A DNA stretch of 64,000 nt from Onchidella celtica (lineage: Eukaryota > Mollusca > Gastropoda > Systellommatophora > Onchidiidae), in NCBI GenBank assembly GCA_963931925.1, contig OZ007576.1:16190802-16254801 (forward strand), read 5' to 3'. The stretch's first letter is position 1; every line of letters begins with the position of its first letter. Below are positions 37,601-52,600 of the stretch, one piece after another. Both the position numbers and the translations under genes were made by a program. The notes under the pieces were generated by a model. The model did no database searches and was not told the DNA's origin. It saw nothing but the letters and a program-made list of their open reading frames with translations.

Positions 37601-40600
37601 ACTTTTTCATATTTTGTGGCTCTCAAACATCTTAAGTTTCAGGGGTCCCACTCAACTGAGAAAAAAACATCTGAAATCTAAGCGCGGCGCCTATGCAGAG
37701 CGTAAATTTTAAATGATTGACCATATTCTGCGCATAAATTTGATATAATGGACCATACATTACACCTGCACACAGAAATACACAACAAAATACTTAAATA
37801 ATAGTAATAAATGGGCATCGGAAAAATTACCGCTGCTCTCTTCCACATCGGATTTCTGCGTTTCCGTGGAAGAGTGGGAGCCCCGAGTCAGGATTCCTGC
37901 ATCTCTTTAAGAATTTTTTTCAAGGAGTTTTCCAGGGGTAAAATGTTAAATTCCAGGGCTACTTAAAGGTCGGAAAATAAGAGAAAAAAACAAACGGTAA
38001 TTCTGATTCTCCCCCTTTTTTTGTTGTTTTTTTTCATATGGGGCAAATTTCAGGACTATTCCAGGAGTAATTCACTCTTTCCAGGGGTTTTCCAGAGGTT
38101 TTTATAAAAATTTAAAATTCCAGGGGTTTTCCAGGGGCCCCTGGAATTCCAGGAGTGCACAGGAACCCTGCTGAGTTTATTGTAGGTAGCTCTTACATTA
38201 GGAAGTTTGGCCACCCCTGCTATATATAAACATAATTATTATCTAAGCCACTTGCCCTGGCAGTTTTGAGCATGTAATATATGATTCCACAGATGACACA
38301 AGGAGCTATGAAGCAACACCATTATTTTCTCCTAGTGCTGGCAAGGGATGTTACATTTTCTCAGGGGTGATATGGGAGTTTTTTTCTGTTCTTAAAGTGC
38401 CATCAAAACCAGGGTATAACAAATGAATTTATTCTGGCATTCATACAATGACAGTTTGTTGATGAATAAGCCAGCAAAGAAATGAATGACAAAGATGAAC
38501 TGAACTGCTCCTGGATAGATTAAACGAATGAATACACATACACAAATGAGATAAATAGATTGATGGATGGATAGATAAGGGAACATGAGGCAGATAAATG
38601 GAATGATGAAATCAGGCAAATGCTGAATACAAAACTTCTGGTGATAATGGTGAAAGAATTCATCAGTGTAAAACTGACAAAAGAGTTCTTTAGAAACCAG
38701 ATCTACAAATTAGCAGTGGAAGAAACAAAAATGGCATCTAATTCCTGCATTTGTATCATAAGCTCTGCTGAATAGCTTTTGTACAATGGTGAGATACACT
38801 GTAAATGAAAAAATCTTCAGAAAAACATTTTTTTCATCTTGGACAATATACCCCCATTATTTCATTACTACTGTTGAATAACAGTAATGAACAAGTCCAT
38901 TCATCTGCAACTCGCAGGGAAAGTTTGCAGTTTTGTGACTTAGGTCAAATTCATGATGGCAAAGTAAATGAATTTACCACAGACATCTTACAGAGCAGTA
39001 TGGTGAAACTTTACATGATTTTACATGCACGATTCTCACATGATACGGATATGGTTGAATTAAAAAAAATATATACACAAGTTATGAATTTAACACTCAA
39101 ACATGAAATAAGCTGGATCAAGGTAGTCAAATTTTCCCTCTGGTGTCTATCCTCTGAAAAAGAAGTTCTACCAGATAAGCAGAGAGTGTCAATTCTAATT
39201 CTTTGCAGAGAAAATAACACCCAACAACTAGGCAATGTGCATTCCCATGAAGATTACTACTGGTGATGACTGTCAGGTCAAGACCATGTTTAGTAGAAGC
39301 AGTTTTAATTGAAAATGAAAATTCTTACACCCTTTTACTATGAAACCTTTTGACCGAAAAGCGTGCTATATGTACTGTGTTCATATCTACTGTCACATAG
39401 CACATGAAAACTGGCCATGACGGCTGTTCTTGTCACACTTGTTTATTTCAGCTCATACTATGACAATGTTTTCACTTAGTTTTATTGAGCAATGCTTTGC
39501 ACATGATCAAGAAAAGCTGCCTTTTGTGTGTCAATTTCATTTAAACATTAATTTGTGTCAGAAATGTTCAGGATAATGTCTTACATATTACTCTGATGGA
39601 TGGCAAGCAGTAATGTGAACCTGGGAAAGGACTTCAAATAAAAACAAGTTCTCTTATAGAACTTGGAAATGGACTGTAAATAAGTACAAGTTGAATAGTG
39701 AATAAATACACTCAACCCTGAGATAAATGACAGTATGAAAATTTATACACTTCACAAGGCACAAACTGGAACAGAAAAGGCATTACATGTACATCGCCCC
39801 TTGTCAGTATTTGTGTGTAGCAGAATTTTATCAACGATGACAGAGCTTGAACTGATTTCGTCTTTCAGGAATTCATTTTCTTTTTCTCCTTTAATCTTTT
39901 AGCCCTTAGACTGGTGCTCACAACTATAGTCACGAGGGCCAGCCAACCGTTGCCTGGCACTCGCAACTATAGTTGTTTTTTCCTGATCTGTTTTGGTATT
40001 TAGCCTAACCCTATGAAACTGCTACAAACTGTACTATAACTGGCTAACGTGGTTGGAGCTCTTTTCTAAAAGGGAGAATAAGCAAAAGAATCCTCCACTG
40101 GGGGATCAGCAAGTGCTGAAAGAATCCGCCGGTCTAAGGGCTAAGATGATGTAAGACAAGTTTTGTTGTCAGAATTTTTCCAACGAAAGCAATTCTAACT
40201 GGCAAGAGAAAAATAACCCCTCACTTATTAATACAGCAAATATACAGAGCGTGCCCATGCAGAACTTCAAAAGCAATGCCACAAATTACTACACAATAGA
40301 ATTAGAACCTGTGACATTGATTTGGCTTACCAATGAGAAAAATTTGATTAGGGCTATAATGTAGCCACTCAGAGGATAATGTGGACAAAATGTGAAAGGA
40401 TGGGTAAGAAAACACATTAAGCTGTTCTTTTCATCCACTGAAATTCAAATGTTTCAAACAAGATACGTAGGGATGTTTCATTTACACATTATTCATCAAC
40501 AATAATCATTTTTAAAGCAACTTTTTAATTGGACATTTTATACTTCACATGTAATGATTCTATGATATTAACTATAATTTAACTTAAATGAAATTAAATT

Positions 40601-43600
40601 TATATGAATTAAACCAGTGACTTCTGATTCTTTTTTTTTTAAATGAGCAAACCCTCATACACATACAAGAATAGAACAATACAAAGACAAATCTTATCAA
40701 GCAATAATTCGAACATCAGTTTCAAAAGGAGAGCAGTAAAGGCACCAATGGTGGTACCAAACTGAACATATTTTCAAACTTTTTCTCATAAATATGAGTA
40801 TCACAAAATTATTTCCAAGTGAAGTGTGATTCAGGACACAATATAAACCTCACAAAATGATGTCTAACAAACTCCTGTCAAAACAAACAGTTAGCCAAAT
40901 GCCCAATCTACATTTCAGTGTCTAAAAAGTTTTCATACAAACTTCAGAATTCATGCATTAAAGTCCTCATGGTGATCAAAGATGCAGAAAAAAACAACAA
41001 AACACTCAAACCATCTCTGCAATCTAGGCCTCTAACAAGTTTATGGTTCTGTTTGTATATATAATATCAGTCATGTTCAGATTCATATGAATATCCTTAC
41101 CTCTGTCAATATGAAAAATTGCCAATAAGTTTTCTTTGAAAATTACAGGTTTTATCATAACCGCTTCGAACTGTTACTGATAAACTCAGCCTTCCTCATA
41201 CTTCATTGAGATTTTCCACTTTGGGAATATTTGATGTTCAAATGTTGACGCTATTATCGACAACAGCAATGGACGCTGAAACCACACAGTGAGATATTTG
41301 AAAGAGATTCTAAGACACAGGCTTATGTTACAATTAAAATTTATCTAAAGAGACACTTCAGTTGGGTCCAACCTTTTCAGGACCACTATGTACTAAATCA
41401 CACAGCACACAATCACATTAGGCTTCAAACCTGCATCAGCCAACTTACTTGTCATCTGATGATTCCTTTTCCTTCAGCAATTCTTCCTTCTCTTTTATCA
41501 ACTACAATGGAAAGACAGGTTCAAGTTCACAATAATGTGCAGATATACATACAAAATTAATATCTGAATTATTTAATTAATCACTTGCATAATCTACATT
41601 TATCCAAAACATATGAAACATGCGCAAACATGTCTGATCCCGATAGCATTTCAAAATTTTGGTGAAATTGAGATTTCTTATCGGCAGATAAGTATGTGGC
41701 AAATATGTTTTTGCTTATAATTTCAAAAATATTAAAGATTCAATTTGTGAAAAAATAGACCTCACCATAAGCAATGATATGCTAGTCATAACTCGAAACC
41801 ACCAACATCGTCAACATGCCAGTCTGTGACATGGACAAATGATATGACATTGACAGCAATAAAGAAACCAAAAGTACAGAGGTAAAACACAACAACACTG
41901 CCCACACTCACCAGGTCCTTTTCATGCTCCACTGACTTCTTTTGTTCCAGCTCCGCCTGGAGTTCTGCAATCTGAAACTCTTTAGCCTCCTCCTCTTCTT
42001 TTGCTGCCTGTAGGGATGCTTTTAACAAGTCCCTTCATATACAGAACGGTGGACATTCAGATTCATGGAACAAGGACAAATGCAACATATTTGAAAATAT
42101 TTGAAAACAAGGCTACAATATAAACTTTAAACAAAAAAATAAAATTGTGAAACTGAGAAAAGGAAAAGTTGTACACAAACAGAAGCTTAAGAACTGCAAG
42201 AAAATTCAGAACTCATACTGGCCTTGATATACTTGAGTTAAATACAATACAGGCAAGAATTATACCATCCCATTTCAACAATGAAATATTGATACAGCTG
42301 CAGAAGAACATTGATCTACCACATTTCCCACTCTTCCTTTTCCCTGTGTCATTTGCTTCCCCATCAATCTGGAAAGCAATGACATACATGCTCCGGGTAT
42401 AGCAAATAGAAAAAATTCAATTTCATGGTCTTGTGATTCAATGAAGTATCATTCCTCATCAGAACTGCAGTGTCCATCCCCACTTCTGTTCTCCTGTCAA
42501 AATATACAGCTGCTTTCTAAATGAAAATGAAAGAATGATAAACAGAGGTAACATATGTGAACAAAAACTTACAGCTCATTTGTCAACTGCTCTGTCTCTG
42601 TCATTGACTTTTGCATCAACTCCTCGGCTTTTTTGGACGATTCAAGACGTAATTTCTCCAGCTGAAAAAATAACAAAAGCAGGGACCAGTTTATCTTTGA
42701 GTATGAGTGACATTTTCTTCCTATTATATGGCATATATATCATGGGTCCCTAAGTTTCTGACAGCCTGAAAATATGAACAAAATATGCACACCAAAAAGG
42801 GAAAGCTTGAAGCAAAAAGGATTTGATTCTCTATTTGAAGTTAAGCAAAGATCCAACAAACCTAAACTTCTAATCCATTTTGTCAAATGGTCTCAGTTGT
42901 AATATTTATTTATTTTCCTGTCCCTAATGTATTAAACAACATGCTAGACCAATTTCACCATAATGTTGCAAGTGACATTAGTGTAATCTTGACATTTATT
43001 ACAGCTGGGTTTATTGCAGAGCTCAATGTTCTGAAAAGAAGCCACATGCGAAGCAAGATCCGTAAATTCCTACGAGTATGATGGTTCCTAAAACCCTACA
43101 GAAATAGAATCCCCTCTCCTGTAATCAATATGCATCGAGACAATGTATCTCTATGTCAAATTCTGAAGTTTTTGAAGCATTTGGGGATGGTGGATCATGT
43201 AATGACTGTTGGTTGGTTTGATTAGTTGGTAAGTTATTGACTTCCTCACCTCCTTTTGATTTTCTTCCAATAGAATGTCTTTTTTTTGCACTTCCCCCTT
43301 CAGTGTGACAATTTCCTGCTGAACCTGATCTCTGTCTTTCACAATTTCTGCTTGGTTGGACTTGACTTCCTCACGTGCTTTCTCAGCCTGGTGCCATAGG
43401 ACATCAAAGTATTAGTTCTCAATAAAAGATTGCATCCAGACATAATGTTGCACACTCAATAACACCAGAGACAGAAGGTAGCACTCAAGATACACATTTA
43501 GACCTCTCCGACATGTGGGGATCACAGAGACAAGGGCCATGTCATGTCAAAATCTTGTAATTACAGTTACAAAATTCATAAAGGTACTACAAAATGCAAG

Positions 43601-46600
43601 TTCCACATTCATATGATTCTAAATATGCAAATAAAGCTCATTTTCATTACCATAAAAAGGATCTGTCCTTATTTCTGATGCCAGTAATATATTATTTGTG
43701 GACTTCAACTGACTTTCCCGATTTTGCTTCATATTTGGAGGGTAAGAATAGATATATATATATATATATATTTGAGTGTTAGGTTCAGTACATTCACAAC
43801 AAAATTACTGATATTTTTCCTCTTCTGTATTCTCTCATCTGAGTCATGTGATACTCTGCTGTGCAATGACAAAAGATCTTGTGATACTAAAATCAGGACA
43901 CAATTTTAGTGTTTTGCTGCTGCATGGCAGCATTTTATTGTCTCAAAGAATTACTTCAAAATTCTCTGCCCAGCGAGTTTGACTATACTCTGTACAATTT
44001 TTCAAGATCTTAGTTGTTCTCCCTTTTACGCCCCCTCTCCCCTGCTCACCTCATCCTTGGCTTTGGTGATGTATTCCAATTCCAGTGTCATTTTCTCCAC
44101 TTTGTCCTCCACTTCCAGCCTTTGTTTCTTGGCATCCTCTGCCTCCCCCTTGAGATTGGCCACCTCCACCCTGGCCTGTATCAGTTCTGTATTGATGGAT
44201 GCTTTCTCCTCCTCCACACGCTTCAGCTGTTTTTCTGACTGCTGTTTTTCGTACTACGGAAATAACAAGAAAATTTACATGATTACTTTTGTCCCAAGGC
44301 ATGTCAAGTGCTGAAGCATGAATGAAGAGTATGCCTAGTTAGCGCTCAGAAAAACAAGAGTGAAAGAAAGAAGAAAAACAAGTGACAAAATGAGGGGAGG
44401 GTGCTGGCATGGGCACGGCTGGGACTACTGCACAAATACTCAAGTCAGAAAAAGACACTATTTGACAATTCCGTTGTAGTGGTCTTTTTTAAGAGATGAA
44501 GTGGCTAAATACTTAAGCAATTTGGTCTCGTTCTTGGCTGTTAAAGTCAGGACAACACCAGACGTTTTTTTTTAAGAAAAGGGTCAAGTGAAACTGCTTT
44601 ACTTTAAAGACTTACAAAGACCTGCACATTTTATCTCTCCTCAATACCTGATATCAGCTGCAGGTCAATCTTCCTTAGTTTCAACTACTGATCAAAATCA
44701 CAAGTTCACAGCACAAAAAAATACTTACCACGTGAACATATAATACTAAAAGAAATACATAATTAATATATTATATGATCCGAAAAAAAAAATTCAATTT
44801 GGTGCATTAGAAATTATCGTAAGATCATAAAATATTTCTTGCCTGTCTCAAATACTGGCATATCCATGACTTTTGATGGTTTTAAGTTACAGCTATCTTA
44901 TCATGGCTCATGGTGAGATCTATATTCTCACGAAGTAGTGTATCAGTACCTTTCATAGTTTTGAAATTACAAGCACAGTGGTTTTACCACATGCTTTTCT
45001 GTACCTAAGAAATCTCACTTTTCCCAAAACTTCAAAATGTTCTCCTGAAATGGGAAAAATTATTGATACACCAGTACGTGAGATTGACAACAAATTGTTT
45101 TAAGGAATGGCAAACAAAAGAAGATATTTGTTTTCAGGCATGACCAACAAAACCATTCAAAGCTTTCAGCATACCTGCAGTGTATCTTTCTCTGAAGACA
45201 CGTTGTCCAGTAATTGTTTGTGTGCTGTAGTTTTGTCTTGTTGTTTGGTGAGTTCATCATTGGCATGTAACAACTGTTGCTGTAATTCCCTAAGCTCGTC
45301 TTCCTGGCGCTCTAAAGCTTCTTTCTTTTCTGACTCAAAAGCTTCTGACTGTTGAGTGACCTTGGCTTTCTGTTTTTCTACTGTTGAGTTCTGGAAAAGA
45401 TCACCAAGGCAGTTTTTCATGAGTGAAAATGGACCCAGGAAATGTCTCTGGCAAGATCCAAGATGCCATACTCTGCACCAGCAGTCAGCAAATTCATCTG
45501 TGGCTCTTTTTTTTTTTTATATTTGCCGGTAAAAAGAAACTTTAGATGAGAAAAAATACTACTGGTATATAGATTTGCATGCATCTTGTGGCTCACTTAA
45601 AGTTGAATTCTACTGAATCTCAAATACACCTCTTCTTCTCTGAAAGGCTGCTATAAATAAAAATAACAAAAAAAAACAAAAAAAAAACATGCATGCTCAC
45701 CCATTAGCTTTAATCTACTGCCAAACAAATTAGAAAATTTCTTCTGCTCAAGATATCAGGTTTCAGTTATTAAGAAAAAAGTATCTGAGCTACACATTAC
45801 TATGAGTGAGTCTAAAATTTAAACACCTACATAACATTTCAAGATTCATTTTTTTCCCACCTTCGGGTTTCCAAAACTCCCACAGATCTTTTGTTAGATT
45901 CACATACCTGCACACTAATAGTGCACATTTCTTTACATCACTTTGAATTTAACATATTTCATTCATCTTCCACAAAAGGGAAATTTTCCTTCCCTTCCGT
46001 AAAATGTCAACTACATTATTTATTATGCAACTGTTATATACTAACCACTGCAAAGACTTACCAATTCCCTAACTTCATCTTGCAGTTGGGCAAGTCTGCC
46101 CTCTAAATTTTTTGTTGTCTCCTGAATTTCCCTATCCTTCTCCTCCCTCAACTCCTTGTACTGTTCCTGTGCTTTAGCTAGACTTTGAGAATAGCTCGAC
46201 AAGTCGTTTTGTAGATCCTCGAGTTTTCTAGAGAAAACAACAGCAACAGCCACGTTTATTAGAAAACCTTTTGTGGAAAAATTTCAGATATCACAGTATG
46301 TTTTTGTTCACCTGGGCTGAGTCGGAGAAAAGATGCCTTGTATTGCATCAAAGAAACTGCACACTGTCACTGCTAATAGCTATGGGTCATTCAAGGTACA
46401 TATAAGAGAAAGATAATGCCATCATCTGAATGCAACAATCAAGCAGTCTAAAAATGAACTCTTCTAACTGCTTGTGCTATAATGATAATGCTGAGGTTAG
46501 GTAAAAAAAACTCTACTTGTGACAGCAAATTATGCAACTTTTCAACAGTTGCTCAACCCAGCTGATCAAAATCACTGATATTTCACAATAAATACTGTGT

Positions 46601-49600
46601 CACACATGAACTAAAACATCCAACATTTATACTGAACATCACAATGGCAAATAATCAGCATCTTTTCCACAGCCGCCTAGTTCTAAGTTTTAAGGAAGCA
46701 AAACAAACTTTAAATGAAGTACTCTTGACAAAATTTCAAGGTAAAAAAAAAAAAAAAGCAACCCCAAAAATGAAAATAAAAAAGGAATTAGCAATAAATT
46801 TGTCCAACAGCTACAAATCTGTTAGGGAAAGAATGGCTTTGGTTTTACAATAGTGAAAGCAATGACTACACAAAATAAACTTTCAAGCACAGAATATATG
46901 TAAATATGCCGCCAACTTTAGACAATTCCACAGTGTCATACAGCCAAAGCTAGTTTTAAGGGTATGGGTAATGATGGCCTCAGAGAAGTATATCCAAATA
47001 AATAATTACTACACAGTTGTAAATAATTAGATAATTTATTATACTCAAACCATGGGGTTGGGGGGAATGCATCAGGGGGACATATCCTTTCATCATCTGT
47101 TCATGCACCTCAGTGACTAATAAATTTTACATGTCAACCATGTTCTTTAATTATTACATCTTATTTTTTCAATAGGACTTTATTTCTGCTCTTGTGAATT
47201 GGGAAAATTCACAGTCAAAACATATTTCAAGAGTTTACTGCAAGCAAATCTGTCTGAGGTGCACAGACGAAGAAAGGATTTGTCAAATCAACGACACAGA
47301 CTCACACCGCAGATGCTCTCACTACAAATTAGCGACACCAAATTCTACCATGCCCAAAGACAGCACAACACATATAAAGGATGTTACAACTACTGTTATG
47401 CCAATACTCTTCCATTCAGACTCCAAACCACATGCTTTATTCAACAACTCCATATCTTAGTCCTATCATTATGTATAAAGATAGACTTGCAAGGCTTTCT
47501 TCGCAATTTCGTCCTCTGTTGTGGGTTGTAGAGAGACAAGATTTTCAGGATTGCTGGAGATCAAGTTAGGTTTTGGTAAAGGAAATGTTTAACTTATGCT
47601 TGCTTTGACTGTCTGGTTGCTGTCAATGTTTTGGCCACCAAGCCATTAGCTTGTGATGCACTGCTGTTCGCTATAAGTTTCCCACACCATAGGAGAGTGA
47701 ATCCGATTTGATAGATCATAGATAGCTGTTCATATATTAGAAGTTGTTATTATTTCTTTTAAAATGGCAATGAACTGAGATATACTGATCATAATTATTT
47801 CTAAAACAATGCGATCCTTTTCCTCAAAGTCCAAGTTCTTCTAGCTTTGCAGATATTTGCTGCAAATACCAATAATTTGGAAAACCGCCAACACTCAACA
47901 TTGTGCCATAGCTTATGGGTGCAAAGTATCCACAACAAACCATTACATTCACATGATGCAAACATGCATACATTTTGTAACTACTGCAAGAATAAGTGGT
48001 GTAAACAAGACCAATTGGGCCCATATTCATGCAGGTAAATGGAATAATACGTGGCAACTCCCCCTTTGTATACAGAAATGCAAATGCTTCAGTATTTCCA
48101 TATGCAACTACATATATGGCTGGCCCATGCAAAATTACAGTGTCCTACATCTTGTACCAATCCATTTCATCAAGGAATCTTGTTTGCAAAGTTGGATTCA
48201 TTCAATCTTGCTTTATGAGATACTGAAATCATCATATTTAACAACCAATGTGCTTTCAGCTTTTTACAAAAGAGGCAATCAAGAAAATATGACTGAAAGC
48301 ACTTCAGATCCTGTTCTAATTACAAACAGACTGTACACTTTCTTCACCTTCAAGTTAACTCATTTCATTCTGATCAAAAATCCCCATGTGAACACTCAAA
48401 AAAGAAAGAAAAAAAAGTTCACTCAGACAAGACCCCTAAATTCTTATATGTCCATTGTGAATCATGCAAACATTTCTGTTCTTCCACCATCATTAGTAAA
48501 TGATGACTGACCAAGTATATTGAGGTTTAAGTCATTCATATGTATCAATGGTATCAGTCTACAGTACAAACTAATGTACAGGAACACACATTCACCAGTA
48601 TTTCTCCTTTTACATAATAAACTGCCCCATAAACTGGTGTGTAAAACATTACAAGTGTCTTAAAAACTTCAGGGGTATGTATGTTTTCCATTACTATTAT
48701 ATTATAAATGGTGACTGATATGCTTTACATTGTTGATGTATGCCAATGTTATCAGTCTTCTCAATGATGGCAACTGTATGTATTTCAGGTTGTTACATAA
48801 ATGCAGTCAGGATAGGCTACAAGAATATTGTATTCCAATTGAAATTTCCTCTATTCAAAGGATTAACAATAATCTGAAGGGCAGCAATCACCGAAATTAA
48901 ATGACTGAATCATTCTAAAATTAAATAAAAAACAGACTGGGAGGTTACATAATTCTCCATTCTCGAGCAAATATTACCATCTTGCCATCAGTTGTTACAA
49001 CAACTGAGCTTCATTTTACCTGAAGAGACAGTGCATGTAAAATTCAAGGGAGACCATCACACACAGGGCAATAATCAGACACATGTCACAGAAGTAAAAA
49101 AATCACACAAAGTTTGCAAGTAACACATCACCATAGAGGTTGAAGATTGGATCAAAGAGGTCAATGTCTGTTAGTTCACTGAATCCCTTCCAACTTCAAA
49201 AGTAAACGCAACTTCCAACACATGTTAGTAATTCTGATCTTGAAATTGAGAGGACAGAAATGCAACTACACATCAAAGTGAAGGAAAGAAACACAGCAAC
49301 ACATATGCACTATCTTGGTTTAATTAATTTCACCACTTTGCCAAACTGGTCTCAGTTCAGCGTAAAAAGGACCAAAGTTTCAGCGATTCTGGAGCATTGT
49401 TTCTTAATGTTTTAGAAAACTCAAAGGAGATTTCCAACTGTCATTATCATTTCCACCATGAATGAAACAGCCTTTCTGTATTCACACTACACAAAACTTT
49501 CTTTCTGTTCATCAAATCTAAATCAATTTATGTTGACAGAACACATGAGCATTTGAGATCAAGAAGTACATGACATGACAATACAGATATTTCCAAACCA

Positions 49601-52600
49601 TGATGGGCAAAATGGGAACACAAGTCTTCTCTGCTGACACATCAATCATGAAAAAGTATGGAGTTTTACAATCAAAACATTTGAGTTGACCTAATATATC
49701 CTGAGTCTCCTTGTGAAAAAAATTCCACCATGTATATACCCCATCCCAGTATCAGTTCCAAGAAAAGTGAGTTTGAGTTTGGGTTTTACGACCTGTTAGC
49801 ACAATAACAACTACTTTGTGCCTTTCACTGTTTAGTGGGGGACCTTACCGTAACTCGATTTTCGGAGCTTAATCAATTGAAATTTCACAAATAAAAATCC
49901 AACAGTAAAAGGCCCGTATAAAATATAAAAACTACACTGGATGGACTCCATAGTGATTTTTGCAGGGTAGGAATGACTGTATGACCATGATTAACATGTT
50001 ATGCTATGAGAAGTTTTGCTGCTTATTTCCCTAACAATTCTGTGAGACAAGGAGATTGCACTTAAAGAAAGCTTGGCTACTCAAACACAAAAATAAAAGA
50101 ACTTTTTCTAATTTTTCCCAAGTTAAACAGAAGACTTCTAATATCTAAGTAAATGATGTTAACATAAAACTGAAAATGTTAGTACTTTTTGGCTAATAAC
50201 CTAGATCTAATAATTTTCAAAGATTTGGTATTCAAAAAAAAAAAAAAAAAAGGAAAGTAAACATATACAATGCTATAATTTAATCAATAAACCAATGCAA
50301 CTTAGAAGAATGAGAAAAGGGCAACAGCATGCAAACATATTGTGTACAATTGTCTACAAGCAAGTGGATACATGGTTATGAGGAGAAAATATGCAAATAC
50401 CCTCAAACTAACTATTCGATGGACTGTCAGATTTCAAAATTTCCCTCAAAACATTAAATCACATATACGAATTTCCTCTTTCTTATTTACAAAAAAAGAA
50501 TTTCCACAAGATCCCCATCATTCAGTTCACGTCCAGAGTTTTGAAAGTATTTTTATTCAAATGAATTTAAACTGCTGATGGATACTGAACTGACTGTCAA
50601 ATGTACTTTCACAGAAAAACCTTTAAAAAAATTTTGTCTCCCATTTGATGAAATTATTGATATCATAAACAGAGTGGAAAAGAAAACAGTTAGTTTGAAG
50701 GTCCTCAGATGGTTAAAACAATAGAGTAAATGCGGTTTCCTCATGACAGACAAAACCTTTCAGACAGTAGACAAAACATAAGTATCAACTTCTGAGTGAA
50801 CTTAAAAGTTTGAAAAGATCAAACAGATCACAGTAATGGTTTTTGCAAAGTGCATTACTGTGCATTTACATTTATGATGAGAGCTCATGCTGCATGAAAA
50901 AATCGATCCAATGAGTGAACAAAATTTAAACAAAAGCATAACTTGACTCTTTGTACCAATGAAACTTAAATAGGATTTTAACTCAAGACTACAATGTTGG
51001 CAAATTCCGAAGACCTTTTTCAAATCTGATTTTGGCACATGTAACAATCGCGGGATGGATTAGACTTAATGCCTCATATGAAGAAATCTGAAACATTTTA
51101 AAATGATGACAATGTAGTGTTCTGTCTATATTATATCCGTTAAACAGACTGTTGCAAGTAAATGTTTCCCTTCCCTGTGTCGCCATCCACTCAATCTGAA
51201 AGGTTTTGCTATCAAAGACCAGGGACTGCTATGCAGAGTGAGGCCAGCAGGAAGAAGGACAGAGTGTGAAGGATGGATGGAAAGAATGAAATACATTCTT
51301 CTCCCACATGAGATCCTGCAGACATGGGAGCATCAGACAATGGTCATAAGATTATGTATTAATCTGTTAAATATATTCCGTGAATACATTTTCATTAATG
51401 TTACAGCCCAAAAACACAGGAAGCATTGCGCTCTCAGTATTACAGGTAGCATCTAACGTTTTAAAGTTCAATTTGAATGCCACTGAATCATATTTCCGTG
51501 GCTGAATTGGCACTTGTCACATTATACTGAGGCAAAAGCGGAAAACATTCTTGGAAATTCAAATCAGCAAAATGGCTTCAATTACTAAAGGCAGTGATCA
51601 GAATATTAACTACTGGATTTACCCAGCCACTTACCTGAAAGTTTTCAAAGCAATAAATTGACATACAGTGCTAATAATGACTGAAGCATAGCTACAATAA
51701 ACTTACAACAAAAAAAACAAAAAAAACAAGGGCTTATGATTCAAGTTTGTCTGATGTTGTCATGTCTGCAGGAGAAATGTGAGACAGGCTGAGACAAGAT
51801 GATTAGTGGAGGAAACTAACCTATTCCTCTCCGTAAGCTGGTCATTTAGAGCAGCCAGCTGACTCGAGCTGTCACCAGAATTTTTCACCAGTTCCGACAA
51901 TTGCTCCTCCTGTTATCATCAATCAAAATGACGACCATGATGTAGAACAACCACAAAAAGTACGGACAAAAGGATGAGGACAAAGAAAGATAAGGATGTT
52001 TGATTTGTGTGTCTCATTTGAACATTCCATCAAACATGTACAGACACAGGTTATGGGCCATGCCAGTAAAATGTGATCATGACATGTGTAGTCATTGGAT
52101 ACTATGAGCAACAAGAGCTCCTGCCTTCAGGTAGCTGAATTGGTCAAGATTCCCTTTCCTATTATTCTGCAACTATCATACTATGGACTGTAGATAAGGA
52201 ATAACAATGGCTATAAACTTCGGGTGGAATACCTTCATGGGCCTTCTTAATCATCTAACAAACCAAACAACTCATGACATAATTTGGTTCATAGCATAGC
52301 GGGCGGAAGCTACACCTGACTTATCATGACAGTAACAAATCAAACAGAATATTCTATTCATTCCAAAGCCCGTTTTTTCTTCTATTTAAAGTCATTTTCA
52401 AGGACACATTAATAACTGCCGTACTCCACCAACTCATTTAAAATTTTCATAATCTCAATTCTGATTCCAGCCCTTTATCTGACAAACGATGGTTTTGTAG
52501 TACATTTCTGAACAACTGTAAGCTTTTCATAAAATTGATATTTCCTTTGACAAGCATGTCTCAGTACTTCAGTAAGCAACTCTGGAGGTATACAGATTCT

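Noticed and set aside
38805..39266. 153-codon plus-strand frame in a CLIP1 intron
   Set aside because: No recognisable domain or start context; base composition as in the flanks.
42006..42012. Alternative acceptor CTACAG near 42010 for the CLIP1 exon at 41912-42032
   Set aside because: It has a better consensus but breaks the reading phase set by the upstream exon; only the 42032 acceptor keeps the frame.
47857..48510. 217-codon plus-strand open frame within a CLIP1 intron
   Set aside because: Long, but rich in rare-looking Cys, His, Ile and Asn runs, with no domain, a competing 102-codon frame on the other strand, and no splice or promoter signal.
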